Shown piece after piece: positions 26,101 to 41,100 of a stretch of 64,000 bases of DNA (positions within the stretch are counted from its first letter, which is position 1; every line of letters starts with the position of its first letter). The notes beneath the pieces were generated by a model, which worked only from the letters and a program-made list of their open reading frames with translations, made no database searches and had not been told where the DNA came from. The stretch comes from Loripinus fragilis (taxonomy: Eukaryota > Mollusca > Bivalvia > Lucinida > Lucinidae): NCBI GenBank assembly GCA_964019695.1, contig OZ026516.1:96286368-96350367 (forward strand), written 5' to 3'. Both the position numbers and the translations under genes were made by a program.

Positions 26101-29100
26101 ATATTAAAATAATAGCATACATTTATGCCATATGATTTTAAATTTAATTTGAAAATAGTTAGCCAAGATTTTAGAATCTGTGCATCTTTTAAAGACCCAA
26201 TATACATGTTTTCATTAAGATAAATATAAAATAAAAACATCGAAAAATATACTCCCAACATTTTGATCTAAACATATCAGATAAATTTATATGCGTGTTG
26301 CTAACGTTACGAAACTGAGTAGGTAGTGTATGGTTGTTACAGTGACGTATTGGAGGAAGACCTTCCGCCGTTTTCACAAGTGGCGCAGGATCAATACAAA
26401 CTTCACAGGTTCGTTTTGACATTGTCACAGCCACACGCTTGCACTCAGCCTGCTCTTATTATCACATAGCCCTGGGTATGACCCATTTTTTTAAAATTGA
26501 AAAATGATGATATTTTGTTACTTTTCTATAAAAACATATGGGCCTCATCACGACAAAGCCTGTCTTCGGGGTTTCCGAAAAACCGAGACTCAAACAGGTC
26601 TTCTGAGCTTCAGAGACTAGCTAGAATATTGAAGTTTTGCTTGAAGCAAGTTTAAATATGCTACTTTCCAATAAGCAAATAACAAAGCACTGATCAGACT
26701 GTGTGTATGTGCAGGCTGGTCTGCGCCTGTGTTGTTCGCAAACCTCAGAAGACAGGTTTTCTCGCGTCGAGGCCCATATGTTGTGGTAACTCGTTGGAAT
26801 CTTCACGATGAGACGCTTCAAATAAGTACCCACAACATACAGTAAAACCGGTCTTAAGCGTCCACTCAAAAAGAAGACCAAAATTGGCTTTCAAGACCGA
26901 TTATTGCTTAATGCAGGTCAAAAGTAATGCAGAATGCTCCAAGGGGAGCATTCTGCAATACTTTCGACCTTAATTAAGCTACCATTTGCAGTTAAGGCCT
27001 TTGTTTGTCTATTTTTGAGGGGTCCTTTTAGACAGGCATTACTGTATGCTTCCTTGTTGAAATCTAGAAGTCTGAATAAGTGTCTTAGTTTTACCCAGGG
27101 TTATGACATGCATGTTGGAATGGGTTTCTGTCAGGGCTGGTAATTAAAATGAATTGTCGAGAAAACTTGTTTTGAGAAAAATTGCATGGGTGATCGTTTT
27201 CAGGATTATGATTTCAGGATTTCTGGGGACTTTGGATTCCAATATAAAGTATAGGCAAAATTGCCTATTTAGATTTTGGAAAGCAAGGTTTCAGGATTCT
27301 TGAAATTTAGAACTTTCGCCCGTGAAAATGATGTTTTGCTTTGGAATGCTTAAAATATGTAAAACTTTACATAAAGTCCGATGTTTTTTTGCATGAGCTT
27401 TATCCATATAAGTCTAGTACCCTTTTTATCTAGTATAGGCCAACAGCACAGACCATATCAGATGCCAGAGAATGCAGCCTCTGATCTTCTCTGTTTTGCT
27501 TAAAAAAAAATCGTTTAAATTCTAAATATAAATGAAAAGTAACACCTGTTAAGCCTAAAATTGCAAACGGGACTGGTTCAATTGATAAGGACGAGAAACT
27601 ACATTAGACTTGAATGGGTTAAGTATTTCTATTTATCATATGAAGTCATGTCTGGGAATGAAATGACGCCATGCAATAAAATTGACATTCCACTAGTGGT
27701 TTACAGATTTTCAGGAGAAGTTATGACGTCCATAACAAGGTTGCGTACATAATGACAAAATTATAACATTTTCAACAGCAGAAATGAGATTTCAAAGTAA
27801 TCTTAATGTCATATGATAAATAAAATCTAATATTCATGCTCTTGTATTATTGAATTTATTAAACTCGGTGTGAAAAAGAGATAAAATGCTTGGCAAGCCT
27901 TGCATTTTATCTCTTTTCCCCAACTCGTTTAATAAATTCAATAAAACATGAGCACTCATGTAAGATCCTCTATGTAACTGCAGGTTGGTATGCTTTGCAT
28001 ACCCTTGGAATGTTATTTATGTCAAAGCTTGGTGTCTTATTCCATAGCCACTTTAACAGAGCTGTTTTTGCTCTAAACTTTAGTTTATGATAATTGCTGC
28101 GTATATTTCACTTTCAGTCCAGATAAACACAATTTTTGAGTCTAAAATTGTAAATATTTTCTTATCCATCAGTTTAGCATATGTTTGGAGGCTCAAAAGA
28201 ACGTCTCATTGATGGGAAGAAAATATTTATGCTTTTACAGTCAAAAAGTTAGTATGCCTATCAGAACCTATGAGAACTAAGCAGTAGAAAATTGTTCAAA
28301 CTGACCGATATATGATATTCCGACATGCATCTATAAAAGGCAGGTTGAGTGTTGTACTTTTTCAGTTTTTCCTAGTATATATTATTTGTAAATAGGCTTT
28401 CACCCTTTTTAAGTTTCATTTATTTTGCGCACATGCATTTTGCTGCTTCTGTTCTCTTACCCCAGTTCTTGCTATAGCTATATATGGTCGTTTTTTGATT
28501 GCTGCCTTTTCTGGTAATAACTATGTGTATGGTACTGTCATGCCAGCCAAGAGTGACAGTTACGTCATGTTTTGTTTACAAAGTTATCAGGGACTTAGAA
28601 TCAATTGATCACTTATGTATTAATTCTATCCACAGGATAGGATTAATACTCAAGTGATCTATCGATTCGCATTAGCTCAAGTGGAGTGTTCAAGTTAATG
28701 TTTTACTTAACAATTGTAAACAAAATATAAGGTCGCTGTCATTCTTGGCTGACACGACAGTAGTATTGTTACGAAGGCTTACAGAGCTCTCTACATGGGT
28801 GAAAGTTTTCAGGATTATTCCAGAATTCAGGATTTTGAGGCTGACTTTCCATAGAAAGTCAGCCTCAAAATACTGAATTAGGGAGATTATAATAGGTTAT
28901 CTGAATAATCTGATTCATATTGGGTCTGTCCAAAGACAGTTGACCATATAAAGTTCAAAATAAGAATATTTAGTGGGTATTCCGCAAGTTTAAGATAGGA
29001 GTTTAGAAAGTTTAGTTTTTTACTAAATTAGAAATTTCGAACTCTCACCCGTGTCTCTAGGTAGAAGCTGACGATTCCTTGTTGTGGGTACCTTATGGGT

Positions 29101-32100
29101 TTGCCTTAAGATATCAGTACATACCTAGAGGGTATATTTGTTAAAGAGGTTGAGAAAATGTGTCTGTTTTGCCTGATGCTTTTCGCAGGGAGTTTCAAGT
29201 TGGGACCGAATTTGAAAAAAAAGGTGCGACAAGCATGTTTTACTATGCTCAAAAGCAGCTTTAAAAATTTTGGTGAATGATTGGCAAAATGGGAGAATGG
29301 GGCACATGTTTAGCCCTTTAATTTAAATTAAGGTATTTTAGAAAATCCCTGTATTTCATGCAAGCCCTTTGCTTTGTAGTTTTTTTTTTATTTATTTTAT
29401 TGCATTTATTTGTTGTAGAGGCTGTAGAGGCCTGTATATGTACTATCTTTTTCCTCTTAAGTTTTTTAGAATACATATATTCAATAGAATTCAAACAAAG
29501 ATGTAACATAGTCTTTTTAACCCTTAAGATGTTATTTTTAACCCAAACAAGTAATTTTCCCTCTTTACAGAGGATAAATTAAGTGTAATATTGTAAAATA
29601 CATTCTTATCCATTTTTATATAGGGAGCACAGTGGCTCAGTGGTAGAGTGCTTGACTCGAGACCGAGGGGCTGCTGGCTCCAATCTCTCCGCCATCTGTG
29701 TGTTGTGTCCTTGAGCAAGACACATTTATCCTTGCTTAGTACTGGTTCAACCCAGGAAGACCCGTCCCAACATAACTGAAAAATTGGTGACTTGGACGTA
29801 AAGAATCAAATCAAACAAATTATCCATTAGTTTTAACATTTGTTATGGGTGCTCAAAAGAACGGTCTCACTGAGACGGTTCTTTTGAGTGCCACACTACA
29901 CAAGTTTAAAAAGTAAATAACTTTTTTTTGCATTCATTGGTATGGATTATGTTCTAAGTGAATTGAGTTATAAAGGGACATTTTTTTATATTAGAAAGCT
30001 TCAAAGTTAAAAGCTAGAAATTATTTTTGATTATTTTAGTTATCATTTTTTTTTTAAATTGACACATTGAAAAAGAAGTTTTCTTTGGAAATTTGATCAG
30101 AAAAACATGATCGGGAATCCCACTGTACCAGTTCTGTCTGTTATTTCTGTACAAACCATTATATCATGGTTATTTTCTGTATTTTACAGTAAGATACGGT
30201 AAGTCATTCACATTTGGTCTGCTGTACTCAGGCTGTGGGCTTGTTTTTTTCTGTATCTTGTAAGGCTCCAAATAGAAAGACTAAAAAGGCTAACCAACTG
30301 AAATACATGTACCAGCACTCAAATGGTTTCATCGGTATCAGGATGCTGTCCAGTCTTTGAATATTTTAGCACATGGCAGTTATGGCACTGAATGCACTGT
30401 GCTGGTGGATCTATGCCTTTATTGTACACGTACAAAAAAAAGCTTTTTTCCTTACTTGGCTCAAATCATGTAGCCATTTCTTCTGGATTTATGACAGATG
30501 GGGGGGGGGGGTAGTTGCACAATTGTTCAAGATATAATTTGCAGCAAATTTTGGTTCAATCAGTCTAAAGGCTTATCTCCTGATTCTTTCCTTGCAAGCA
30601 GCGACTTTTTTCATTGCTGATAACAGTTTAGACCTAGATCAGGACAGTTTTGTTCCTGAAAAGTTGATTTTGAAAAAAGTCAACAGATGACAACAAAAGC
30701 ATGAAAAATTAACTAGTACGCAAAGAGTTCAGATGTTGAATTTCTGTAAATTGAATCTATTAGTTATCAATGGATAATTTGGTGAAGAAAGGAAACAAAT
30801 AGTCCCTGATCTGTCTGATCTGGAACTATTTTGTTTGCACATGCTTTTCCTGTCTTGAGTGATTTGGTTCGAATGATTTTACTTGACCTTAATTATATAT
30901 TTTAACCCTTACAGCACCAATCACAACTGCAGCAGACGACAAATTTTGAGACATCTTTCCCAATTTTGGAAAAAATTAATTTCCTTGCAAGCAGCGACTT
31001 TTTTCATTGCTGATAACAGTTTAGACCTAGATCAGGACAGTTTTGTTCCTGAAAAGTTGATTTTGAAAAAAGTCAACAGATGACAACAAAAGCATGAAAA
31101 ATTAACTAGTACGCAAAGAGTTCAGATGTTGAATTTCTGTAAATTGAATCTATTAGTTATCAATGGATAATTTGGTGAAGAAAGGAAACAAATAGTCCCT
31201 GATCTGTCTGATCTGGAACTATTTTGTTTGCACATGCTTTTCCTGTCTTGAGTGATTTGGTTCGAATGATTTTACTTGACCTTAATTATATATTTTAACC
31301 CTTACAGCACCAATCACAACTGCAGCAGACGACAAATTTTGAGACATCTTTCCCAATTTTGGAAAAAATTAAGTTATGATATTTCATGAGAATTGTCTGC
31401 CAGCAGACGATTCTCATGAAATATCATGCCTTATTTGTTATTTTTGAAAAAGCTGCAAAATTTCAAATCGTTGTCTGCTGCAAAATATAGGTGGCGTTTT
31501 AACGGTTAACACCACCTTCAATGATTTTTCAATGATGTGATGGCAATGTCTGGAAAGGATGGTGTGGATCTATTTGTGGCATATCATCTGAGTGTACACT
31601 GTTTGTCAATGAATCTGTTTTTGGCTTTCCAAACAAGATATCTAAAAGTCTAGTGTCAAAAAAAATATGCTTTGCTTGCTAATTTAGTCCAAAAATGTAT
31701 TAGCATAGAAAGTATAATGAGCACTTTTGTATTGTATACTTTTAAAGACTTTAGTTATAGTTATACCATGGTTTGTCTGCCTGTACGTGGAGATAATCCA
31801 CGCACTTTAGCGAGTTTATACCATCTACATCAGTGCAGACCTTGCACATTATGAGATATTTCATGCTAAAGTTGGTTAGGGTGGTATGATATCAGGTAAA
31901 CATGAGCATTTTTCACAATCAAACAAACATTTGATATCACAGGCCTCCAGATAAGAGAGCGTAATTTCGAACTCTAGTTGCCTGCCAAACAGGGCAAATG
32001 CAGATCAGACTGCTTCTGCAGTTCTGCAGTCTGATCAGGGTCTTCACTGTTTGCTATTCTGACAAGCATTTTGTGACTTCCAGACCTGATAAATTTCCAA

Positions 32101-35100
32101 CATTTTGAAAGTTTTCAAAATTTTAGAACATTTACCGAAAAGTTCTTTTTTGGTACATAAATGATTGTATTAATAATACGAAATGTTTTTTTTTTTTTTT
32201 TTTTTTTTTGCTTTTGGATGAAAAAAGCTCATTTTATCAGACATAATGTAGCATTTTATTAGCATAAGTATAAGCATAAGAAAACCAAACTATTCAGCTT
32301 TACACAACAAACAGAATTATGCAGGAGCTTTAAATTACAGCGCCTTAGATAAGAGGATTGTTTCCTCTGAGCCAGCACATGAGACTTTAGCACTTATCAT
32401 AACTGCAAGCAGCTAAGGCTCAGGTGAGCCTGTCCATCTATGTAGTCTTAAGTATTTGTATAAATATTTTGCATGCTTGGGTGAGACCCCTCACCTGAGC
32501 AACACTGCTTGTATACCCCAAAGTATGGAGGTAGAGGAAGGCTCAGACAAAAAATTAGACTTCTTGTCCCACTGGATAGTTACATTTTAGTTTAAAAAGA
32601 TGAAAATGTATAAGTATTTTGCAAGCATCTTTTGGTGTGTGTTTTTTTTTCTGCACTTTGCATGTATGCATTTGGTACACTTCTGAATGAGCCAATAAAA
32701 AAAATATATATAAATTAAAAAAACTATTCCATAATTGAGCCGTGACGTGATTTCCAACAATGTGGCATATTGGCATGAATAGACTCAGAGGAGCCTGTGC
32801 AGCCTCCTTTTAAGCTTAGAAACTCCAAATGATGTTCAGTCAGTCGCATAACACTCATAGAATATTCAAGCGACTAACAAAGGCTCTGATCAGACTGGGC
32901 GTATGCGCAGGCTGATCTGAGGCTTTGCTGGTCGCACATAACTCATCAATTTGTTGGAAATCTCATGCTGTGGCTCATTTAATATAAATTCAAAAAACTA
33001 TACCCTATGAATGTCAAAGGTTGTGGGGATAAGGAACTCCCATGGCTAATGAGTTTACCCAATCATGTGCAAATGAAATACCATATCTGACCTAATAAAA
33101 GCACATGCTCCTGTCAGCACACAGTACTTTATGGGTTGTTTATACTAGGGATACCTTTAAACTTTTGATTTCCCATCAATTTTGAGGTGTTTTGTTAATG
33201 GATTCATCATGTTGATGAAAAACAATGTGCATCCTGATCAGAGGGCTTCATTAGAAGCCAGCTGATCAGGACCTAAACTTAAACTGTCTTTTTCAAATGA
33301 GATTTTGAAAAAGCTGCAGGCAAAAGTGTGTTTATTAGGTAAATAGGGTATGTGTAGCCTCAAACTAGTTTGTCTTATATTTATTGCTTTCATCACTAAA
33401 GCATTATGACTGTGTCTTTTTTAGACAATTCAACTTAAGTTGTTGTTTTTTCTACTAAAAAGACTTCTATCTTCATCTAAAGATGGCTGACAGACGGAAA
33501 TATTAGACTGGTTCTCCAGTCAATTTTGTTCTACAGATGAGTCGGAATATAATACAGAATACAAATGTTATTTTCTGTCCTTTAGCTATGAATAGCTAGT
33601 TACTGCTGAAATACTCATTTTAACTTTTGTCCTGCTGAACCCAGGTTTATCCTGTTTTGAAAACACTGTAGATACAGATCAGCTGGCTTCTGATGAAGCC
33701 ATCTGATCAGGATCCACACTGTTTACCACTCTGATTGAAAATTCATGCCTTCAACTGGAATGCTGTTGGTAAACAGGATAAAAATTGGGGAAGAGTGTAG
33801 TAGGGTAAAGTCGGGTAAATTCGGACATCAGGTAAATTTGGACACACATTTGCAAACAGTGGAAATCCAGATGGGACGGCTCCTTATGAGCCGTCTCATC
33901 AGGATTTCCACTGTTTACTTAGTTAATTTATTTTTTATTCCAATAATTGAACTATGAAACAAACAAGGTGTCTGTCCGAACTTAGCTGTCTGTCCGAATA
34001 TACCTGACTTTACCCTACATGATGATGAAAATCTTCAGCACTTAAGGGTTAAAATATAACATGGGGTTATTCAGCATAAAAACTACTGGCAATGCACATT
34101 CAGTAAATATTAGAGTGAATACGATTTCTATTTTCAGTCATGGTAGTACAGATGATGAGCTTACATCAAAGATGAAGTACATGATGAAGAAGATTCAAGG
34201 TAATTGCCCCCCCCCCCCATCCCCCCCCTCCCCCCCCCCCCCCCACCTCTTTCCTCCCCACTCACAAGCGTCGCTGCATTGTGGTCCTTAGCAAGACACA
34301 TTAATCCTTGCTTAGTACTGGTTCAACCCAGGAAGAACTGTCCCTATATAACTGAAAGATTGTTGATGGGACGTAAAGATTCAAATCAAAAAATCTTTCC
34401 TCCCCAGCACCACCAGCAGAGGCTGTTTAGTACGGTAAATGTTCTAAAATTTCAAAAATTCCTCTTTCTGTTCTAAAATAAAATGTTGGTTATCAGGGCT
34501 GGAATTCACAAAATGCTTGTCAGAATAGCAAACAGAGAAGAACCTGATCAGACTGCTTCTTCAGAAGCAGTCTAATCTCGGTCTGCACTGTTTGTCTAGG
34601 CCTCTTTGGCAGGTAAATAGTTTCGAAATTTTAGAACATTTACCGTAGGCCCTGTTATAGACTGGCACTTTTGATTACATACTAGAGAAACCTTATGAAA
34701 TGAAGCGGCTCTATTCACTTTTGTCATACCATATCAAAATTGGTGTCTGAGTAACCAAATGCAATGTTGTTTACTTTTTTAGAATGTTTGACACTTTGTT
34801 GTTCATAGGGAGCCCAGTGGCTCAGTGGTAGAGTACTTGACTCGAGACCAAGGTGTTGCGGGTTTGAGCCTCAACGGTGTCACTTTGTTGTGTCCTTGAG
34901 CAAGACACATTAATCCTTGCTTAGTACTGGTTCAACCCAGAAAGACCTGTCCTGACATAAGAAAAGTTGTTGACTGGCATTTTAAAGAATCAAATCAAAC
35001 TAACAAAGAAAGACTGCTAACAAATACATTACTGACAGAAAAGTAGCACACTGAATTTGGATGGTTAAACCAACAATGGCTCGAACTGTTTCAGAGGCGT

Positions 35101-38100
35101 CTTATCTTTATGTTTCACTTGTAAAACCAATGAGGAAAGGCATAAAACACAAATATTATATCCTGATACACCTGTGTCACAGATTCTTTCAGTAAATGAG
35201 CGCGGATCTGACAAAAGGGTCTCTCGGGCATTTTAGCAGTTTTTGTGTAATCAAAATTTCAAAAACATCTAAATTTTCAAGATTTTGCATGTTCTTACAA
35301 TAGAGTCAAATTGGTTCTAACATGTAATACAATGAAAGGCGCAAATAGTTCTGATAAAATTAAGTGATATGTTTAATGTATGTTGCCATGACAACAGCTG
35401 TGCATATGGACTATACATTACCTTTAAAACAGAGTACCTAATTTCAAATGCTTTGTAAACACGGGATGAGCGCATGTGGGCTATTTGTTCAGTCTATGCA
35501 TTTGCATACACATCAAATTTATAGAAACATGGAACATTCTTGAAATATTGCTCCTTGCGTCTTTGTTTAAGCGTCATATGTTAACACAATGGTGTTGATG
35601 TCAGAACGCCATTAACAACTTTATGTGACGTCATGTTTGAAACGCATCATCTATACAATTTAAAATGCTCATTTCTTTGTTATTTGTTAAGATAATCTCT
35701 TCAAATTTTCTGTAATTGTTCACAACAGCTAGGTCTTACTTTCTCTGTAAATATCTCACTTTTGACTTTTATTGCCAGAAGGTCCTTTCTGTCAGATCTT
35801 CGCTCAAATATAGTATTTGGGATAGAACTGGAAAGGCTGAATAAAAGTTGAAAAGAACAAAATTTTCATGTATTATGTAAGCTACATCTAACCAAATTAC
35901 AAACGGTTTTATTGATTAATGAACATTTTATTGGCATGATACCTAATTGGTTAAGAGTTTTACCAACCATACCATATGCGACTCTTTGTTTTGTTGGGTA
36001 TATGTACTGCACAAATTGTTAATGAAAATATGTTTAAAATTAATATTGTTTTGACAGGTTTGAAAAAGAAAATCAAACAGTTTGAAGAACTCTTTGAGCA
36101 AGAGAATGGATATAAGGTAAGAAAAAAAAAACTGTTCTCGCAAAAACTTTTATCGGCTTGGTTAACCTATTTTTGCCTTTATGTTATTATTGTTTTTTAT
36201 TGCATTTCATCTGAGTCTTCATTGTTGCCAAAGTACAAGTTCAGGGGTCCCCAGTATATAAAAGGTTAACCAATATCTAAGCCACAGGATGGCATTTCAT
36301 CGATTTCAAAGCTGTTCAAGGATTTTTTAAAATGCAGACTTTTTGTTACCATTGGGTTTATTTAATGCAGAATTTGATCTGGTTACCATGGCAATAGAAA
36401 AGACAAATTTAAAATGATCTTTTCAAAAACTGCAATCTGATTGGCAGAGTATTTTACTCGTAGATTCCATTATAGTACACAAAGTGTTTAGGTGGTTTAG
36501 ATGTATCCTTCTTCAATTACTCTGTTGAAGCCAGGTAAGAGGGTCAAAGGATAATCAAATAGTCAGAGGGAGCACAATGGCTCAGTGGTAGAGTGATTGA
36601 CTCTAGACCAAGGGACCACAGGTTCGAGCCACACCGGCGTCACTGGGTTGTGTCCTTGAGCAAGACACATTTATCCTTGCTTAGTACTGGTTCAACCCAT
36701 TTAAAACCATTCCCGACATAACTGAAAAATCGTTGACTAGGACATAAAAAAACAAACCAAACAAACAAAAATAGTATCAAACAAACAAACAAAAATAGTC
36801 AGAATGATCAAATATTGATATTAACTTGTCTAGTACCTGAGTCAATCCCCGACTCCTCCAGTCTATGATATCACATGATGTTGTGTCTGGGCATGTAATA
36901 AAATTGATAAACCATCCTTGAATTTGACCTTGGTCCTGGAAAACTCCTGGAATCTGAAAAATTGGTCGTTTGTCCTGGAATTTGTACAATTGCCCTTGTA
37001 AACATGGATTGGTATTGGAAAATTATAAAAAACAATGATTCTCTTGATTTATGAGATGCACAAAAAATTAGTGAGAAATGCTAGATATTTGAGAGCCAGG
37101 ATTTATTTTCTTATTTCTCAAATAAAACAGATGTTGTGGTAGCTCAAAAGAACTGTCTCAATGAGACGGGTTTTTTTTTTGAGCACCCAAAATATATGTA
37201 TAAAATTATTACAAAGAAAATAGTTACGTTTTTTACAATCATTTTTTTAATTTATCTGGACCTATGTAAACATAGCCTTGCCTGTATGATTACTGCAGTT
37301 ATTACCACAGAAAGTCAGCCTCAAAATGCTGAATTATACATATTTTAATAGCTTCTCTGATTTTTTTTTTTCACTTTATCTTTGGGCAATTGACCATTTA
37401 AACTTGAAATTGTTATAATTTTGTAGGCATACAGCAAGTTTTGATTTGAATTTTGATTCTTCACCCATGTGTTCACTAGATTGACTTTCAAGTTATTTAT
37501 CTTTCAGCCATCCCACTCTGAGAAGGCTGCAAGACCAGAGATTAAAAAACATTTAACAGAGTTGAGTAAAGCCAGGAAAGAAGCCAAAAGTAAGTTGGAA
37601 TTCTGAATCTTTTCACTGTGTTAAGAAACCAATTAAAGCTTGCTTTTACATTTGAATCATCTGCCAGCAGGTGATTATCACGAAATATCAAGTTTATCTT
37701 CCACCCAAAAATAAAGTAAATATCACAAATATAGTTTGTCTGTTGCACTTGTGATTGGCTTTTAAATCAAAATTGGCCAAACATTATCTATTTTTCAGAA
37801 ACTTGCCATGTTGCATGTCAAATTGAAGAGAACCAAAAGCATAACAACATACAAGCAAAACTTTATCAGATAGTTGGCACTTTAACCCTTTCCTTCATGA
37901 ATATTCATGCCACCCACTATGAATAATAATAAAACAACCTTCATGTTGGCATATAGAACAAAGAAATTTTTTGTCAGGTCCACTAGTGTAGAAGCAGATA
38001 TATCATATTCCCATAAGCAAACAGAGTAGACCCTTATCAGGCAGCTCTCACAAGAGCTGCCTGATCTGGGTCTGCTCTATTTGCAAAAGTTTTAAAAGGC

Positions 38101-41100
38101 ATCTCTATGGTGACAAATCCAATTCCTAGAATTCTAGTTCATTAACTTGCAGTCCTTGAAAACTTGAGGAGAGGCTTTTACAAGTCCTTGAAAAATGTTT
38201 GAATCCTACACAACCTTGACTGTTGGAATTTTGTTTTTGCAAGAAATGTAATAGAATTTTATCAGAGACATTTTTTATTCAGAGTTGAAGGAAGAAGCTG
38301 AGATGGGCAGTAGGTCTCGGCATGGCAGTGGTGCTTCATCTACTGGTGAGAGGACCGATCCTCCAGATCTGCCCCCAACCATGTGTCAGACCTTAGATGT
38401 GATCTTGAAACGCTTGAAGGAGAAAAGAAAGGATGCTATGAGGCCTGAAGATATAGAGGTTTGTACAAATTTCAAACTGTGTGTGTCCCCTCACTTTCAA
38501 AAGTGTGGGGTATTATGATATACCATCCATGCAAAATTTGTGTTTTATTGTCCGTCTCCTTCTGTCTGTATGTCCATCATTCGCGCTCTCCATCTTGAGC
38601 ATTTTTTTGACGCATATTCTTCAACTTTTCAAGAAATGATATTGGGGAGGAGTGGTTTGGGATTGCAGATGGGTAACTCACCAAATGACAACAGAGCTAT
38701 GACCCTCCATTGATGTTAAAAGAATTTCTAGCGATAAGGCGAGCAAACTCCCTAAACGAGAAGTTTGTTTTATTTTGTTGAAATAACGACTGGAGAAACT
38801 AGGCACATTCAACAAATATATATAGACGAGCCGTCGATGCACCATTGCCCCCAATTTGTATATTTAAAACGGGGTTTCCTTCATGCATGTAATTACTCTA
38901 CTTCTTATTGAATGAGAATTTATTTCGACCATCAACTGTGCTTGTTATTCAGTAACATATATTGGAACTAGACCGTTAAACAGGGAACCACGCTATGTAC
39001 AGTAAAACTATTTATACAGTTGATGTACAATAAAAACGACCATCTTGCAAAGTGGTCTATTTTTGTCAGATATTTAATGTCTTCTTTTGCTTATACAACC
39101 CCTTTCCCCCTAGACCCAAGACGCCATTTACATATGTTATATATTTGTACAGCGACATTTAATTGTCCAAAGGGCATCTTGGGTCTAGGGGGGGAAAGCA
39201 TCTAAAAACAAACTGAAAGGTGCCAGTTTCATCTTTTCAATGACAAACGTCACAATTTTAAGTATATTTCGTACGCATGCGCAGAAGAATTACAGCAAAG
39301 TTTTGGAAATAAAGGGCACTTATATCCTTAATATTTTAGCACTTTTACTTTTTGAAAACCTGCAAAGGTTTTACTAAATCTATCGTCCAAACAGCACCCA
39401 GTCTAAAGACGTAAAATGAGGGGTGGGAGTAGAAGGCGCAAGTTTTCATGGCTTTGTAAATGATGGGTCGCTTTGAAACCTATTTTGATGCATTCTGTGC
39501 ATATTTTACAACCGAAACAGTCCAATTTTAAATATATTCGGGCAATTTGAAAATTTAGGTTTTGTAATCATGTCAATTAGGGAAAATATAGGCCTTATCG
39601 CTAGAGCTCCTTTCATTTCCGCACTCTATCTTGAGCATTTGTTGACCAATTTTCTTCAACTTCATTAATAATTTCAAAGAAACATGAGCACACATGTCAG
39701 ATCCTTTAGAAGAATTATATCTAAAGCTATACAATATAGTGAATATACACAGGGTTCACTCAAGCTTGAAAAGTACTTGAATTTAGAGGGCTTTCTTGAA
39801 AAGCCCTTGAAAATTAAATATGCCTTGAAAAGTACTGGAAAATCACTCAAATGTCTTGAAAAAAAACTGTTGATAGAGATCTAAATCAGTATAAAATTGT
39901 TGTGCCTTTATTTGGTGCAGCAAATGCTGCACCAAATAAAGGCACAACAGTTTTATACTAATTTTTATTGCTAATTTCTCCATTATCTCAGTCTAGCATT
40001 TCTGAAGTAGAATTTTAACACTTAAATCTGGATTTTTCATAAACTTTTAGCCCTTGAAAACTGTAGAATAGTCTTGAGAAGTCCTTGAAAAGTCCTTGAA
40101 TTTTACTCAAACTTGCCTGTATGAACCCTGATACAGTATAGGTTCCATGTTTCTTGTTACAGTTGATGAACCACGAGCAGGTACAAGATGAGAAATTATC
40201 AGTACAAAAAGCTTTACTACACTTTGAAGGAATCCATGGCAGACCAGTAAGTATTCTGTTTATTCAGAATAGAAAAACCCCCATTATATTAGTTCTGCCA
40301 TGTAGAATTTCATTGCAATGTACATACAGTTTCAAGGTGTAGTTAATGTCATACGGTATGAAGGTATTATAAGATTTTAAACAGCCTTTAGTTTATGGGG
40401 TTTGATTAGTTGATTAGCCCTTTACTTCATGAATATTCATGCTAAGCTCCACCCACTATGAATAATAATAATTATATAATAGATTATATATAATTTGTAC
40501 ATAGGACAAAGAAATTACTTGTCAGGTCCACTAGTGTAGGATCATATCTAATCATTTTTCCAAAAGCATACAGAGCAGACCCTGATCAGGCAGCTCTTAC
40601 AAGACCTGCCTGATCTGGGTCTGCTCTGTTTGCAAAAGTCTTTAAAGGTGTCTCTATGAGGGAAAGGGTTAACTTATTAAAGAAAGTAATAAGGCATGAT
40701 TTTCATGAAAAAAGTAATGTTATTTCAGAAATCCAAAGATGAGAAAGATCTGATGCGGCCATTATATGACAGATACAGAACCATAAAAAGACTGTTGTCA
40801 AGGCAACCAATGTCGGTATGTATTCCATGATACTAGTTTTCTACGCATATCTGGCTTTAAAGTTGCTATACTATGTCAAATGCCAATTATTTCCTCTTTT
40901 TATGAGCATAAGGAAAGGATTTCATTTGGAAGGAGAAAAAATATGCATAATTATTGAGACAATCACAGTCTAAAGCCCTTTTGACAGAAAATCATTTTAG
41001 ACCTTAAAAAGATCCATAGCAAAAATGAAATAATTTTTTGTTACTAAGAATATTGTGAAAAAAAAAATCTTTACATAGATTGCTAGTCAGTAAATGGTAA

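Larger units (their letters stand above)
24108..34137 (+). other. FAM13 10-kb intron, no coding sequence recognised
   Basis: This is the largest FAM13 intron, running from donor GTGAGT to acceptor CTATTTTCAG. No additional FAM13-like exon was recognised on reading. The space holds M3, M6, M7, M8, M9, M12, M14, M15 and M1 elements, one SINE-1, a 393-bp tandem duplication and a TIR element at 33800-34018, each listed separately. Confidence 0.7.

Noticed and set aside
34204..34291. Proline-rich open frame
   Set aside because: Produced by the poly-C tract after a splice donor; not a domain.
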